Part shown: positions 21,281 through 32,307 of the stretch, in pieces
Position numbering within the stretch: the stretch's first letter is position 1
How the letters are laid out: each line of letters starts with the position of its first letter
Source: Lactifluus volemus
Lineage: Eukaryota; Basidiomycota; Agaricomycetes; Russulales; Russulaceae
Assembly (NCBI GenBank): GCA_022376515.1
Contig: WTXI01000007.1
Span: 434,001 to 498,000 of the forward strand
DNA: 64,000 bases
Direction of reading: 5' to 3'
Notes under the pieces: model-generated
Told to the model about the DNA's origin: nothing
The model's database searches: none
Seen by the model: the letters and a program-made list of their open reading frames with translations, nothing else
Translations under genes and position numbers: made by a program

Positions 21281-24218
21281 ATGGATGAACTCACGCTCAA
21301 TTGTTGGGTCCGTTCTGAAGATCCTGAAGCATTCTTCCAGGTCAAGGTTTCAAGTACCGACACTGTCTACAGCCTTCAAAAGGCGATCAAGAATGAGAAA
21401 ACAGTGGCTTTTCGCGATGTGGACCCATATAATCTCGCTCTTTACAAGCCCAAGGCTCCCATATCCATACCCTTTCAAGTTGAAAGACTCAGGAAATTCA
21501 TCCTCTCGGAGAATGGGGAGATGTTGTACGGGATGTATCGGTTATCAAACGTTTTCCCCGAACCACCTCCTGAATACGACATCCATGTCATAGTGGGTAC
21601 GTAGCAGAGACGATCCAAGCTGGTCTTCAAATTGAATCTTCTTCTTCTTCTTCTCTAGATGCCCCATCGAAAATTGTCTGTTTCTTGCGAGGGGCCCTTC
21701 TCAGTGACAGCTTTCGACTTGCAATCTGCCGTGGTGAAGACGTTGGTCATCTTATACCCCGCATGAAGGACGCACAACCAGATCTAAGGAGCGTAGCCAA
21801 CCACCGTATACGTTTATACAGGATATCGGGAGATGAGAATGAACTCCGAGAGTGCCTTGGCAATACCGGTGACGGTGAACTACTCAGCGGGCAGAGACTG
21901 GCGCCCAATTTCTTGGGTGTGCCAGTTCTCGATCCTTTGCGTGTTGTTATCGAAGTTTCCACCAGCCCGACCCGTGAGTGTGAGCGCTTGTCTATCAGGC
22001 GGCACCGAGTCAGCATAATTTCACAGCCACAATCTCACCAACTTCGTCTCACACATCCAACATCTCCGCTCACAGTAAGCCCCCTCGTCGTATTAGTCAT
22101 GCCTGTTGAAGTTCTGCTCATCACCTTGTTATCCAGCTTCGTCTACTGGTGAACGTCCTCCTGCTGGTGAGTCCATCCATCTCCGGTTCTTCCTTCTCGT
22201 TTCCGGCTTCCCCTTCGCCTCTCACTTCAACTGACCAACCTCTCGTGTCTTTATCTCGTATCGTTCACACTCCATCGCAACAACGTGTTATCGCATCCCA
22301 CGGTTCTGTGCTTGCGCTTGTCTCCTCCACAGCCGCCCGCAAGCGCAACCTCGATGGCATTGATTCCGATGAAGAGAGGGGTAAAAGACATAAAGCGGGT
22401 AAGTGGGCGTTGTGTTAGCCTTGTCTTTCGTTCTCATCTGACACTTCTAGATTCTTCAATTGTGGATGATGGCTCTTTTCGCATGAAATTTGGTACAGCT
22501 TCTATGTTACTCTTTACTACGTTGCCGCCTAAAATAATGTTTTCAGGGTTTGATCTGTGCGATGATGGACGTCTCTTGGATTTCCATAAGCAGTTTTGGG
22601 GTGTTCCTCTACCTCCGGAGCACCTTGATCTTGAGGATTCAGTCCATGATCCTAACGACGAAGAGAACGACGACGAGAATGGAGGAAAGAATGACGGCGA
22701 TCTCCTTCCCGAGTCCTCCGGCCTCCCAATCATAGACTCCAGTTGGAGTCGACTTCTCATTCGCGCTGAATACCTCAGAATTTATAACTGGGCTAAAGAA
22801 AAGTACGCAGACTCGTCCGCCTGCAGTGGTTGTCACAGGCCAACCTGGCATTGGTCAGTACTCTTTCATCGATGTGAGAAGCCTGTTTTTTTTATACTCC
22901 TTTGTGCACAGGAATATCGTACTGGGCCTACTACGCCTTGCGTCGACGTCTTGGGGAAAAGTCTGATACTCTGTGGTTTGAAGCATCCGAGTCCTATCTC
23001 TTCTGTTCCGAAGGGGTCCTCATCGTCCCTGCCAAATTCATCTTCAGAAAATTTAAGTCGCGCATATGGACTCTCATTGATTCTTCTGAATCACCATCCT
23101 CGATCCCGATCAAACTCCGACATGGTGTTTTCCCCATCTATCTAACCTCCCCTTCGCCAGATCGCTGGTCAAAGCTTCCGCAGTCATGGTCGGTCCATCG
23201 AGCGATAATGAATCCTTGGACAAAGACGGAGATCGAATATGCGTGAGTATGTTCTTTTCATTACCCACTCTTGCTGAGCCCTCTCTTCCACCATAGCATG
23301 AAATTCCTAATTTCAGAAAAAGGGATAGATGACGCGTTGCAGAGATATGATCGCTTAGGCCCCACAGCACGCCTCTGCCTCGCAATGGATGCTGATCAAG
23401 TTGAAGCCTACGTCGGTGCCCGTGACGCCAGCATTGCCAAAACTAGTCCCGATATCTTCGAAAAGTTTTTCTCAAGTTTTCACCAAAAAATACCACATGA
23501 TGATGACTTGTCGCATAGAATCTGCCTGATTCGGCGCAGGCGAGGATCTCCACTGGGTCACGCGGCCAATACAACTCAGCTCATCTCGGCTGCAGTTAAG
23601 CAACAAGTTGTAAAGAGGCTTGAGGACTTCAGTATTGATCAGCTGTTGGGTATGTGGAAGAACTTTTCGAGGTTTGGCGACGCTCGGGGAATGGCTGGTA
23701 CGATATTTGAAGCTTTCGTCCATCGGGAATTCAGTACGGGTATCGAACTGACCGCTATCCCAATGGTTCTGTCGAAGAGCCAAACGTCCCGCTGGCATGC
23801 TTTATCCAGCACCAGACGGCCTAAGACTGCCACCATTCATGGAACGGAACAGAAAAACTTTCGTCTCCAAGTTAAAGTTGACCGGACATTCGTCTACGCT
23901 GTCAATACCGCCACCACACTAAACGTCGAACCAGACGTCTACTATATACTCCGAAGTGGCCAACAAGTTGCTTTCAATTCCTTTATATTTAGTGGAGGAT
24001 ATCTCAACTTGTTTCAGTGCACTGCAGGCGAAAATCACACAATTAAGGATGGCCTTACTGAATTTCTCGCATCTTGTAGTGGGCTACCTGCCGACACCCA
24101 CAGGCATTTTATATTTGTCTTACCAAACAACTTTGACTCATTCTCTTGTGCTGCTTCAGATAACTCCGCAGTTAAGGAAGTTGGGTTGTACACAGCTTGC
24201 ATTTCAGTGTCACGGTGA
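21281..24218 (+). CDS. Crinkler (CRN)-type protein: doubled N-terminal domain, P-loop NTPase, nuclease-like C-terminus
   Basis: Exon 1 (21281-21596) encodes a ubiquitin-like Crinkler header: LTLNCWVRSEDPEAFFQVKV, then VYSLQKAIKNEK and LALYKPKAPI. Exon 2 (from 21659) encodes a second header-like domain (KIVCFLRGALLSDSFRLAI, then LRLYRISGDENEL-like sequence). Ser-rich linkers and a basic nuclear-signal-like patch (AARKRN, RGKRHKA) follow at 22335-22400. Next is the CRN NTPase: EYLRIYNWAKEKY, Walker A region across an intron, SYWAYYALRRRLGEK, YLTSPSPDRW. The last exon (from about 23297) ends with GTIFEAFVH, NSFIF and LNLFQCTAGENH, the PD-(D/E)XK-like tail of fungal CRNs. The Walker A reads GQPGIG-I-S, with Ile where Lys is expected. 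The frame slips near 22820 between KYADSS and PPAVVVTG, so the exact model is uncertain. Confidence 0.8.
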
Positions 24219-25755
24219 TGATTGTTACCTTTCATACTGAGAATTACAAGTACTTGTCATAGCCAGTTTATTTTTATCTTACATGTCTCATGGTCCAGGA
24301 TCGTGAAGTTGAATTGTAATTTTGCACTAAACGTGCTGACTTGTCGCGCAAAGGAGAAAGCAGACCATCGGAGTCTTCGGCCCGGGAGAGGAAATTACCT
24401 TGCTTGTTGCCTTGCTTGCAAGGTCTTTGCGTGTAATCGCCCATGCCTTGCAATAACCATCAAAATCCTTCTTCAAAAGCCCGTTCAATGTGTTCCGACC
24501 TCCTCATTTTGCAACGATCTTTAGATTTGTTCGATCTCGGCTGTTCGATGCGTTCCGACGATACAACCCTTGTCCAGTACGCTCCTCATTTTTCCACGAT
24601 CTTTAGATTTGTTCAATCTCGGCCGTTCGACGTTTTGCGAGAGTACAGTGCACGTGGAAAATCTCCACAATGATATAACTGTAGAATCCGTGGCGACAGT
24701 ACGGGAGGACGGGTAGAGTAAGGTGCACGAGGACAATGTACGGCTACCCTTTCTCTATTTTCCGCCCTCCCATTTATCCCAAATCCGCACCACGCGCTCT
24801 CTATCGAAGCCTTCTCTCTGCATGGCTTCCTCAAGTTTCTTCCCGGGCTGGCGCAACGACCACACGATGCGCTCGTTAATCTCAGGCTCACCACGCCTGC
24901 ACTAGATACTCTGGGGTTGTAAATGTTGATGTTGTGGACGACAAACATTTGTACGCGTTCTCACCCTTTCGAATGGTGTAGCTTTCCGTTGTCTCCAGCC
25001 CATCCGGCACACGGAAACCACACTTTTCGGGATTGATCTCACCTATATAGTCAAGTAAGGCGGGAATGTCTCGGTTGAATTTCGCCTTGATCGTTAGCGT
25101 AAACCTTCTGTCTCATGGTATTTATCCATTACTACCATCGCCTCGATGCGCATGTGGGACCACTATTCCAGAGCCCGAGGTCTCTTCGGTGGGAATTGCA
25201 GAGCTAGTCTCGGCGGTGGTCGAATCTTTTCACTCCCAACTCCCAATACACATCAAGCGCGAAGGGAAGAGAGCCAAAAGTCTGGCAGCCCTGTTGTATC
25301 CTGGTCATAGCGGGCCCATTTACTGGACACTGACACACCAGTTTGGTCTTATTGCCAGTGGCTCAAATATCGGTTGCATATTCCCCAGACAGGCAACACG
25401 TTGCATCGGCCTCCGGAGCTTACACGATTCGTGCATGGGATATAGCAAGGCCATAGATTAGCTGAAAAGATTGGAGTGACAGCGGATAGAGGCAGTGTAT
25501 CTATTCCTTAAAGGGATACTCGAACTTTGGCCTGCAGATGCTACAATCAACGGGGTTGTCGGTCGTGGCTATTTGTGCCGGACTGGGCTACTTCACACCA
25601 ACCATATAACTATGACGTGGTTCTTGCACAACATCTCAATCTCACAACCACAGCTTCTGCCATATATGGATGGGGTTTACTTCTAGTAATTCAGACTTGG
25701 CAATGTAAACTTTGGCTCTAATCTGACTTTGCGCATGCATCCGTACAAGGCCTTA
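24219..25755. other. No supportable gene; contains one imperfect direct repeat
   Basis: Frames such as 25066-25461 plus show no family signal. A roughly 50-bp unit occurs twice, at 24501-24551 and 24582-24632 (ctcctcatttt...gatctttagatttgttc.atctcggc.gttcga), about 80 bp apart, with few mismatches. Confidence 0.5.
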
Positions 25756-27059
25756 TTAGGCCTTCAGGTACACCATCTGCAGCCGTGACTCTAACACCAT
25801 TGCCGACGAGCCATCATACGCCATAACATGTGGGCACTCTTCATACTCCCTGTCACATAACTCTAGATAGTCAGCAGCACCCGACAAGTGAGCAACTCGA
25901 CAAACGACAGCATGTAACTTGAGGTATCGCGGGTCCGGAAGCTCTAGATCAGTAGTTGTGGTGAAAGTGACTTGGCGTGGGTAGGGAAGGGAAGCAAGGA
26001 TATCGTAATTTGGGTCCAAGGTACAGACGGTATAAGTATTTGGGACACCCTATGAGAGATGCCGTTAAGGGGAGAATGAGAAAAACTTTCAGTTATATTA
26101 CTTACTTGAACTTCCTCGAACCAAAGATCCAAGTCGTCAAATAGCGAATGCACTTCCAGTCGTAAAGTTAACCCATTGGATAAGCTATGTAATTTGTTGC
26201 CGTCCAGTTCAGCGAGAACGTCGATGCTATTAAAGCTATTTATAATGCCCCACACATTTCCAGAATACACTGTCTACAAATTAAATCAGCAATCTTCATC
26301 GAAGTAACGGTGTAACGACAAAACCTTGGGGTGGCCTGGCAAATCCGCATTGAGGTTCCGGTTAGTGGAAGGAGGAAAAATATGACAGAAGTTTGTTTTT
26401 GCTGTCGGGTAATTAAGCACACCGTGCTGCTGCCGTTGCGCAACCGACATCCTATTGTAGACGGCCGAATCAAGGCGACCTGTAACCATGCAACGATAAT
26501 TGTCACGATAGAGGGCCTATAAAAGATTGTAATTAAATACATACGGCCTCGAAGTTAAAGATGAACTCACTGCTTTCTTCGCTGAGGTATGGTCGCGAGG
26601 GGGTGATGTAATCGCAGCATCAAAGAAGGCCCGATGCATTTCGAATGACGGTCGACTAGGATGATACGATGGAGTAGGCGTCTTGCCTTTGTTCTGTCGA
26701 ACTAGCGAGAAAACGTGAACCAAATCGAGTAGAGATGTAAATGACATACAAAGGCGAATAAGGTGATCCACATAAAGTTTCCCCAATATGTCCAAGTTAT
26801 CAGATTTCTGCGTGACGCACTCTAAGATCTCGTGAGCAAGGACACGTCGACCTTCATCAGGTAGTTCCAGAAGCAGATAACCCAGACAGCGAGCATAGAT
26901 CAGTGGGGTGGTCCCCGCCAGGGTAGCTTCCTTCTCGTTATCGAAACAACGTTGGTAAGCGTCGTGAAGTGCGACATCGTTTTCTGGATGGAACGGATTC
27001 GGAGGAAGAGGCTGATTCGTTGGAAAAGGGGGAGGTAATTGGGGTTTTGGAGCTGCCAT
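25756..27059 (-). CDS. HNH endonuclease family protein (HNH_2-like), copy B
   Basis: Five exons, 27059-26750, 26701-26571, 26516-26325, 26273-26106 and 26049-25756, total 1095 bp, 364 residues, all phases kept. Start MAAPKPQLPPPF. An N-terminal helical domain (about residues 30-105, HLIRLC at its end) precedes the nuclease region. The HNH pattern is YRDNYRCMVTG, then FCHIFPPSTN, then NGLTL followed by HSLFDDLDLWFEEV: the His of CHI, the Asn of SNGLTL and the His of HSLFD would make the metal site. This matches the fungal HNH_2 (PF13391-like) family, often lineage-expanded and without known biology. The C-terminal domain (RQVTFTTTTDLELPD, then YLKLHAVVCRVAHLSGAADY) is family-specific. Intron 1 happens to be 48 bp and in frame. 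Confidence 0.85.
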
Positions 27060-27289
27060 GGTGGTGATTATAAAGTGGACAACGCAGTCCACTGCTGTGG
27101 TGGATCGTTGATCAAGGGAGTGAAGTTTGTTCGATCCTCCTCTTCTGGTGGAGTCAATCGGTCCGGAACACCGTCACGGTCACGGCCTTTTTATCGGAAG
27201 CATAATTCTGTGTGATAACTTGAGGTAACATAAAACGATGTAAATTGACTTTAGCTCTAAACTGACTTTGTATGGGTATCCGTACAGCC

Positions 27290-28586
27290 TCAGGCCCTCA
27301 GGTACACCATCTGCAGCCGTGACTCTAACACCTTTGCTGATGAACCATCACATGCCATAACAGATGGGTGCTCTTCATACTCCCTATCACACGACTCCAG
27401 ATAGCCAGCAGCACCCGACAAGTGAGCAACTCGACAGACGGCGGCATGTAACTTGAGGTATCGTGGGTCCGGAAGCTCCAGATCAGTAGTTGTGGTGAAA
27501 GTGACTTGGCGTGGGTGGGGAAGGGGATTAAGGACACTTTGATTTGGGTTCAAGGTACAGACGGTATAAGTATTTGGAACACCCTATGAGAGATGCCGTT
27601 AAATGAGAAAAGCTTTCAGTTATATTACTTACTTGAACTTCCTCGAACCAAAGCTTCAAGTTGTCAAACAGCGAATGCAGTTCCATTCGTAAAGTTAACC
27701 CATTGGATAAGCTATGTATCTTGTTGCCGTCCAGTTCAGCGAGAACGTCGATGCTATTAAAACTATTTATGATGCTCCACACACTTCCAGAATACTCTGT
27801 CTACAAATTATATCAGCAATCTTCATCGAAGTAACGGTGTAAGTGACAAAACCTTGGGGTGGCCTGGCACCTCCGCGTCCAGGCCCCAGTTAGTGGAAGG
27901 AGGAAAAATATGACAGAAGTTTGTGATCGTTAGGCTGCTGGCAATCACATTATGTTGCTGCCGTTGCGCATCCGACATTTCATCGTAGACGTTCTCATCA
28001 AGGGCACCTGTAACCATGCAACGATAATTGTCACGATGGAGGGCCTGTAGGAAATTATACATACTGCCTCGAAGTTAAAGATGAACTCACTGCTTTCTTC
28101 GCTGCGGTATGGTCGCGAGGGGGGGCTGTAATCGCATTAGCAAAGAAAGCCTGATGCATTTCGAATGACGGTCGGCTAGGATGTTGCGATGGAGTAGGCG
28201 TCTTGCCTTTGTTCTGTCGAACTAGCGAGAGAAAACGTGAACCAAAATCAGGTAGAGATGTAAATGACAATACAGAGACGAATAAGGTGATCCACATAAA
28301 GTTTCCCCAGCATGTTCACATCAGAGTTCTGCAATCGACACTCCAAGATCTCGTGAGCAACGACGCGCCGACCTTCATTAGGTAGTTCCAGAAGCAGATA
28401 ACCCAGACAGCGAGCATAGATCAGTGGGGGACCTGCCAGAGCAGCTCCCGTGAGTTCCGTCTCATTGTCGAAACAGCATTGGTAAGCGTCGTGAAGTGCG
28501 ACATCGTTTTCTGGATGGAATGGATTCGGAGGAAGAGGCTGATTCCTTGGAAAAGGTGGGGGTAATTGGGGGTTTGGCGCTGCCAT
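27290..28586 (-). CDS. HNH endonuclease family protein (HNH_2-like), copy C
   Basis: Tandem paralogue of copy B, 230 bp upstream in transcription direction. Exons 28586-28274, 28221-28091, 28044-27853, 27800-27633 and 27583-27290 give 365 residues. The last four exons have exactly the same lengths as in copy B (131, 192, 168, 294); exon 1 is 3 bp longer. HNH elements: HRDNYRCMVTGALDE, FCHIFPPSTNWGLDAEVPGH, NGLTLRMELHSLFDNLKLW. Intron 1 here is not in frame when read through, which confirms that the matching 48-bp segment of copy B is an intron. Amino-acid changes are mostly conservative, so both copies appear to be under constraint. Possible roles (DNA damage, selfish element control, defence) are only inference. 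Confidence 0.85.
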
Positions 28587-28870
28587 GGCAGTGGTTAGTG
28601 GAATAGTGGACCGTCACATATGTCACGTCACGGCCTTTTCAACCAGAAAAGGAAGCGTAATGTGACAGGATTGTTACGGTTACGCCGACCTTCTGTTCTG
28701 AGGCCTGAAGACCGCACACCCCAGACGACACTAAGCTAGTGGAAGCTTGGATCAATCGTGCCCATTACATTCTTCTCCGTTACTCGACTAGTAAGGCTAT
28801 ATTAACAGTAGCAAGTCGCAAAGCAACAGCCCAGATAACGTCCCCTTCGACAACAATGGTGACACGATAT

Positions 28871-31697
28871 TCAACCCTCGTATCGCTCCCGTGCCTGTAT
28901 ACAGTGCGAAAGTAAGTGACCAAGGATAGGACCTGCGCTGGCATGGAGCCAGAGGGGTGCTCACCGAATCCTTCACCATGTTGACATACCCGGCGTATCC
29001 TTCTTGATACTTTCCTACCTCCTTGCCTTTGCTCGCGCCAAGACCAACACCGGAGGCGTATATAGCTGTCTGTCTGAAAACGGATGCCCATCCGTTTAAC
29101 CATAAGCGGCTACGGAGGTGAACAGGGACATACACGGGGTCAACGCGGCCATCGCCATCAACTCCTAGGCCAGTACCTTCTTTCCATCCCATCAGTCTCA
29201 AGAGCTTATTTCCCACATTGCTCTCGTCTTGTCCCGGATTCACAGGCGGCGGTGGTGGTGTTGGGGGCCGAGCTGGACCCTCTGCGGCGCGCCTCGGCTT
29301 ACGTTTATCCTCCACGCCTTCGGGTAGTGGGACGTCCGGTTGGTTGTGCATGATGCGCCGCTCCGAGGCCCGATCTCGATATTTTGGTGCGGAAGCTTGG
29401 GAGCTGTTCGTCTCTGCAGCAGCCTGAGCGGCCTTGGCCTTTCCCCGAGCGATGTCTCGTAAATTCGCGTCTTTGAAATTTCGCTGCTTTCTATTAACAC
29501 TGGTCGTGCACGGAGACGAGGACTAAAAACCTTGTGTAGGTCCGACTCTTTATTATGTTTCTTGAGCTGTTCAATTGTCTTGAACTGCCGCGCGCACAAC
29601 AGGCAGGCAAGCTTGACTAAATCGGAGAATTCGAATTCCACTTCCTCAGGAAGCGTCGCTGGAGGGGAAATTGTCCTTGCATCCGACGCTGCGACGTTTG
29701 TGGGCGCAGCAACCTGAACTCGAGGGTCAGCAATCCATCAATAGCATGTTTAGGATGATATCAATCACTTCAGGAGTGCTTGAAGTGGAGTGGCCCGTAC
29801 TCAACACTTCTTGTACTTGGTTCCACTTTGAGATGTTATTCGCCGTCTGTAATATAGTTCGTTTAGAGAATCACTGCCAAGCACTCGAAGATGGCGCACC
29901 TTTTTGCTGGCAATCAAAGGAGCCACTTTCTTGGCTGCGGCAACTGCGCACGAACCATTAATATACATGTCCAGAAAGAACGTTCTTCATATCTCGGATG
30001 AGACAAACCCTTGGGATCTTCATTAGAGGCGGCTCTGTCTCCTTCAGCACCATCGGAATCCCCTTCTTCCGTCATAGAGAATCCAAGTGTCGAAGCAGCT
30101 GGGGTATTGGAAGCTGGAGTACCTGCCAGAAATTTAGACGTGTAACTGAATGACGTTGAAAGCGACACACCGGTCAAATTCGTCGGTTTGCTGCCACCCT
30201 TGAAGCTTAAGGTCACAGGCTTGTCGGAGACAGGCAACGCAGAAGCCTCCGCAGGAGCTGCAGATGCAACATCCACGGCTGAAGTCAAAAGATCAGAATC
30301 ACGCCTGACAACGTAGGACAGTATAGGACCTTTCTTCTTTTTCTTTTCTTTCTCCTTTGTAGGAGCGGCTTGTTGCGTTGGAGCTTCTACCTCATACTCC
30401 AGCTTCGCAGTGGTAGCTCCTTCGTCCCAGTATCGAACCCATTGATCTTCAACGCCACCGAGGGTGATAGATGAAGGAAGGCAAGCATCGTCTCTCATAA
30501 TTGGGTCAGAGATCGGTTGAAAAGAGTACGGATGAGCAAACGAAGTTGCGACCGGGCGGTCGGAGATACGAAAGCCATTGGGGTGAATTTGGGGCGACAT
30601 GGTTGCAGCTAAAACCGCCGAGGCAGCCTGTGGGGATGGATTGGATTGAGGTATCAAAAGGCGTCGGGAAAGACGGGATGAGTAGGACAATACCTGAACA
30701 TCAACAAACTCGACAAAGGCAAATCCCCAACTTGCCAGCGTGGTTTTGTCTTTGATAAGGATGATCCTTTTCATACCCTTTGCGCCTTCTTTGTGAGGAC
30801 CAGACGACGTCCTCATCGCCAACTCGATTGCTTGAGGTCCGGACAAGGGGTCTAAGCCGCGGAAAAGGAGAATGGCGGCTGGGGAGTTGCCAATATCGCG
30901 TGTGCCGTCATTCGCGTTTGCGAGACGACCAGAACGACCCCCGGCGTTCGGATTCGCGCTCTGAGAATAATCGATTTTAACACGTCGTCCGGTGTGCGTC
31001 CCACCAGTCTTGAGAGCCTTGTAAAACGCGGTGGTGGCAGATGCGCCATGCGAGGCCGGAGGGGGAACTTGAATGAAGGGAAACTGTGGGTCCACAAAGG
31101 CTCGTGCGGCCTCGATAGAGGCAAATTGGGCAAAACCAAAGCCCTTGGACTGGCCTGTGAAGACGACGGGGACAAAGCGACAAGGGAATCGTCAATGCAA
31201 ATGTCCAGGAAAGATGCAAGTGACGGGAAAGTGCCTGTTGATCTCTCTCGGATAATCGTGACCGTCTCTATGGAGCAACCTTGACCAGTCAAAAAGGTAT
31301 GGAGCTATAAGTCATGATGAGGGTTGACACCAACGAAGGGTAAACTGTGCACTAAGAGACGAACGTCGGATTCCGTGAAACCAATGTCGAGGCCAAGAAA
31401 AATAACATGTGGACTAGGATCACTCGCGACGAGACGCTTCTTGTGGCCGTGAAAACCGCTTCCGCTGCCGACGCCATAATCTTGGTAGTTGTGATGAGCA
31501 TCCTGTCCACCATCATCCCAGGCCTGAGAGAACTTCAGTTAGATGTTAGGGGCGAACTAAAGGGGAAGGTTGCATACACCGCTATTAAACTTCCTCTTCC
31601 TCCCCTCTCCATAGTCCTCGTCTCTTTCTTTACCAGACCATGAACCATCTTCATGCCAGGTCTCCTTTCCCATATCCCACTCACGATTGTAAGCCAT
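28871..31697 (-). CDS. RBM5/RBM10-like splicing factor: RRM, RRM-like, C2H2 finger, G-patch
   Basis: Start ATG 31697 (MAYNREWDMGKETWHEDGSW). Exons 1-2 are 31697-31578 and 31523-31365. RRM1 spans HVIFLGLDIGFTESD, LTGQGCSIETVTIIRERSTG and QSKGFGFAQF. The second RRM-like domain holds ILLFRGLDPLSG, IILIKDKTTLASWGFAFVEF and HPNGFRISDRPVATSFAHPY, as in fungal RBM5-like proteins. A disordered Lys/Ser region follows, then KVAPLIASKKTANNISKWNQ, a C2H2 finger (LACLLCARQF...LKKHNKESDLH, near 29540-29605), and a G-patch (LLRLMGWKEGTGLGVDGDGR...GVGLGASKG). The last exon ends ARERYEG at TGA 28871. Such proteins act in spliceosome assembly in the nucleus. The intron inside RRM1 after RERSTG appears to use a GC donor. 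Exon borders in the middle are approximate. Confidence 0.88.
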
Positions 31698-31822
31698 GAA
31701 AACTAAACAAGAAGAAAGAGATTAACACAAGTGCGAGTGAGTGAGTTACCAAGGTCTTCATTCGCGGAGGCGACTACGGACAAACAAACAAAGGTCAACA
31801 AAGATTCTCTATACTCTTCCCA

Positions 31823-32286
31823 ATGGCAGGACACGGTATGTCCTCAACCTTTCTCTTGTAACGATCCACTTACACTCATGTTTTAGGTTATGTCAAAGTG
31901 GGTGTTGGTTTTTATCATGCTTTCATGTCTCATCGGTCTCACAGAATGATCCCGCCGTGGAACGATGGAATCGCATGGTGGGTGTTGTCAGCAAGTATCA
32001 GAGCTCTTGGATGACCAACTTAACATCGTCCATTTGCAGCGTGAAGATGTTTACAAGCACTTCAGATTCACATATCGAGCATCCTGGATCTCGCTGACAG
32101 GCCTGGTTCTTGTTCCGGGCGCGTTAATCTATTTGTCCGCTCACCAAGATGTACGTTTCTTATTGCTACCATCACACACTTGAGACTAATGATTCGATCT
32201 AGCTCAAGTGGAAATGGACCGGAAAACGAAGAGGAGAATCACTACTTGCTCATCCGTCACAGACTGCCAACTCGACAGAAGAATAG
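31823..32286 (+). CDS. Mitochondrial complex I subunit B15 (NDUFB4-like)
   Basis: Five tiny exons (31823-31835, 31887-31897, 31945-31977, 32040-32150, 32203-32286) give 252 bp and 83 residues. The start MAGHGYVK is followed by NDPAVERWNRM, REDVYKHFRFTYRASW, a membrane helix SLTGLVLVPGALIYLSA and a hydrophilic tail (LKWKWTGKRRGESL). This pattern (conserved DPAxExW...M, one helix, small size) matches NADH:ubiquinone oxidoreductase B15/NDUFB4, an accessory inner-membrane subunit of the proton-pumping arm. It is convergent with COQ7; the stop codons are only 21 bp apart. The upstream neighbour, the RBM5-like gene, is divergent with 125 bp between start codons, so the promoters are shared or overlapping. 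Confidence 0.85.
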
Positions 32287-32307
32287 AGTAGATCATTAAA
32301 TGCCTGT

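Noticed and set aside
25756..27059. Reading through intron 1 of HNH copy B as coding
   Set aside because: The 48 bases are in frame there, but the matching segment in copy C contains a stop and a frame change, and both have proper GT...TAG borders.
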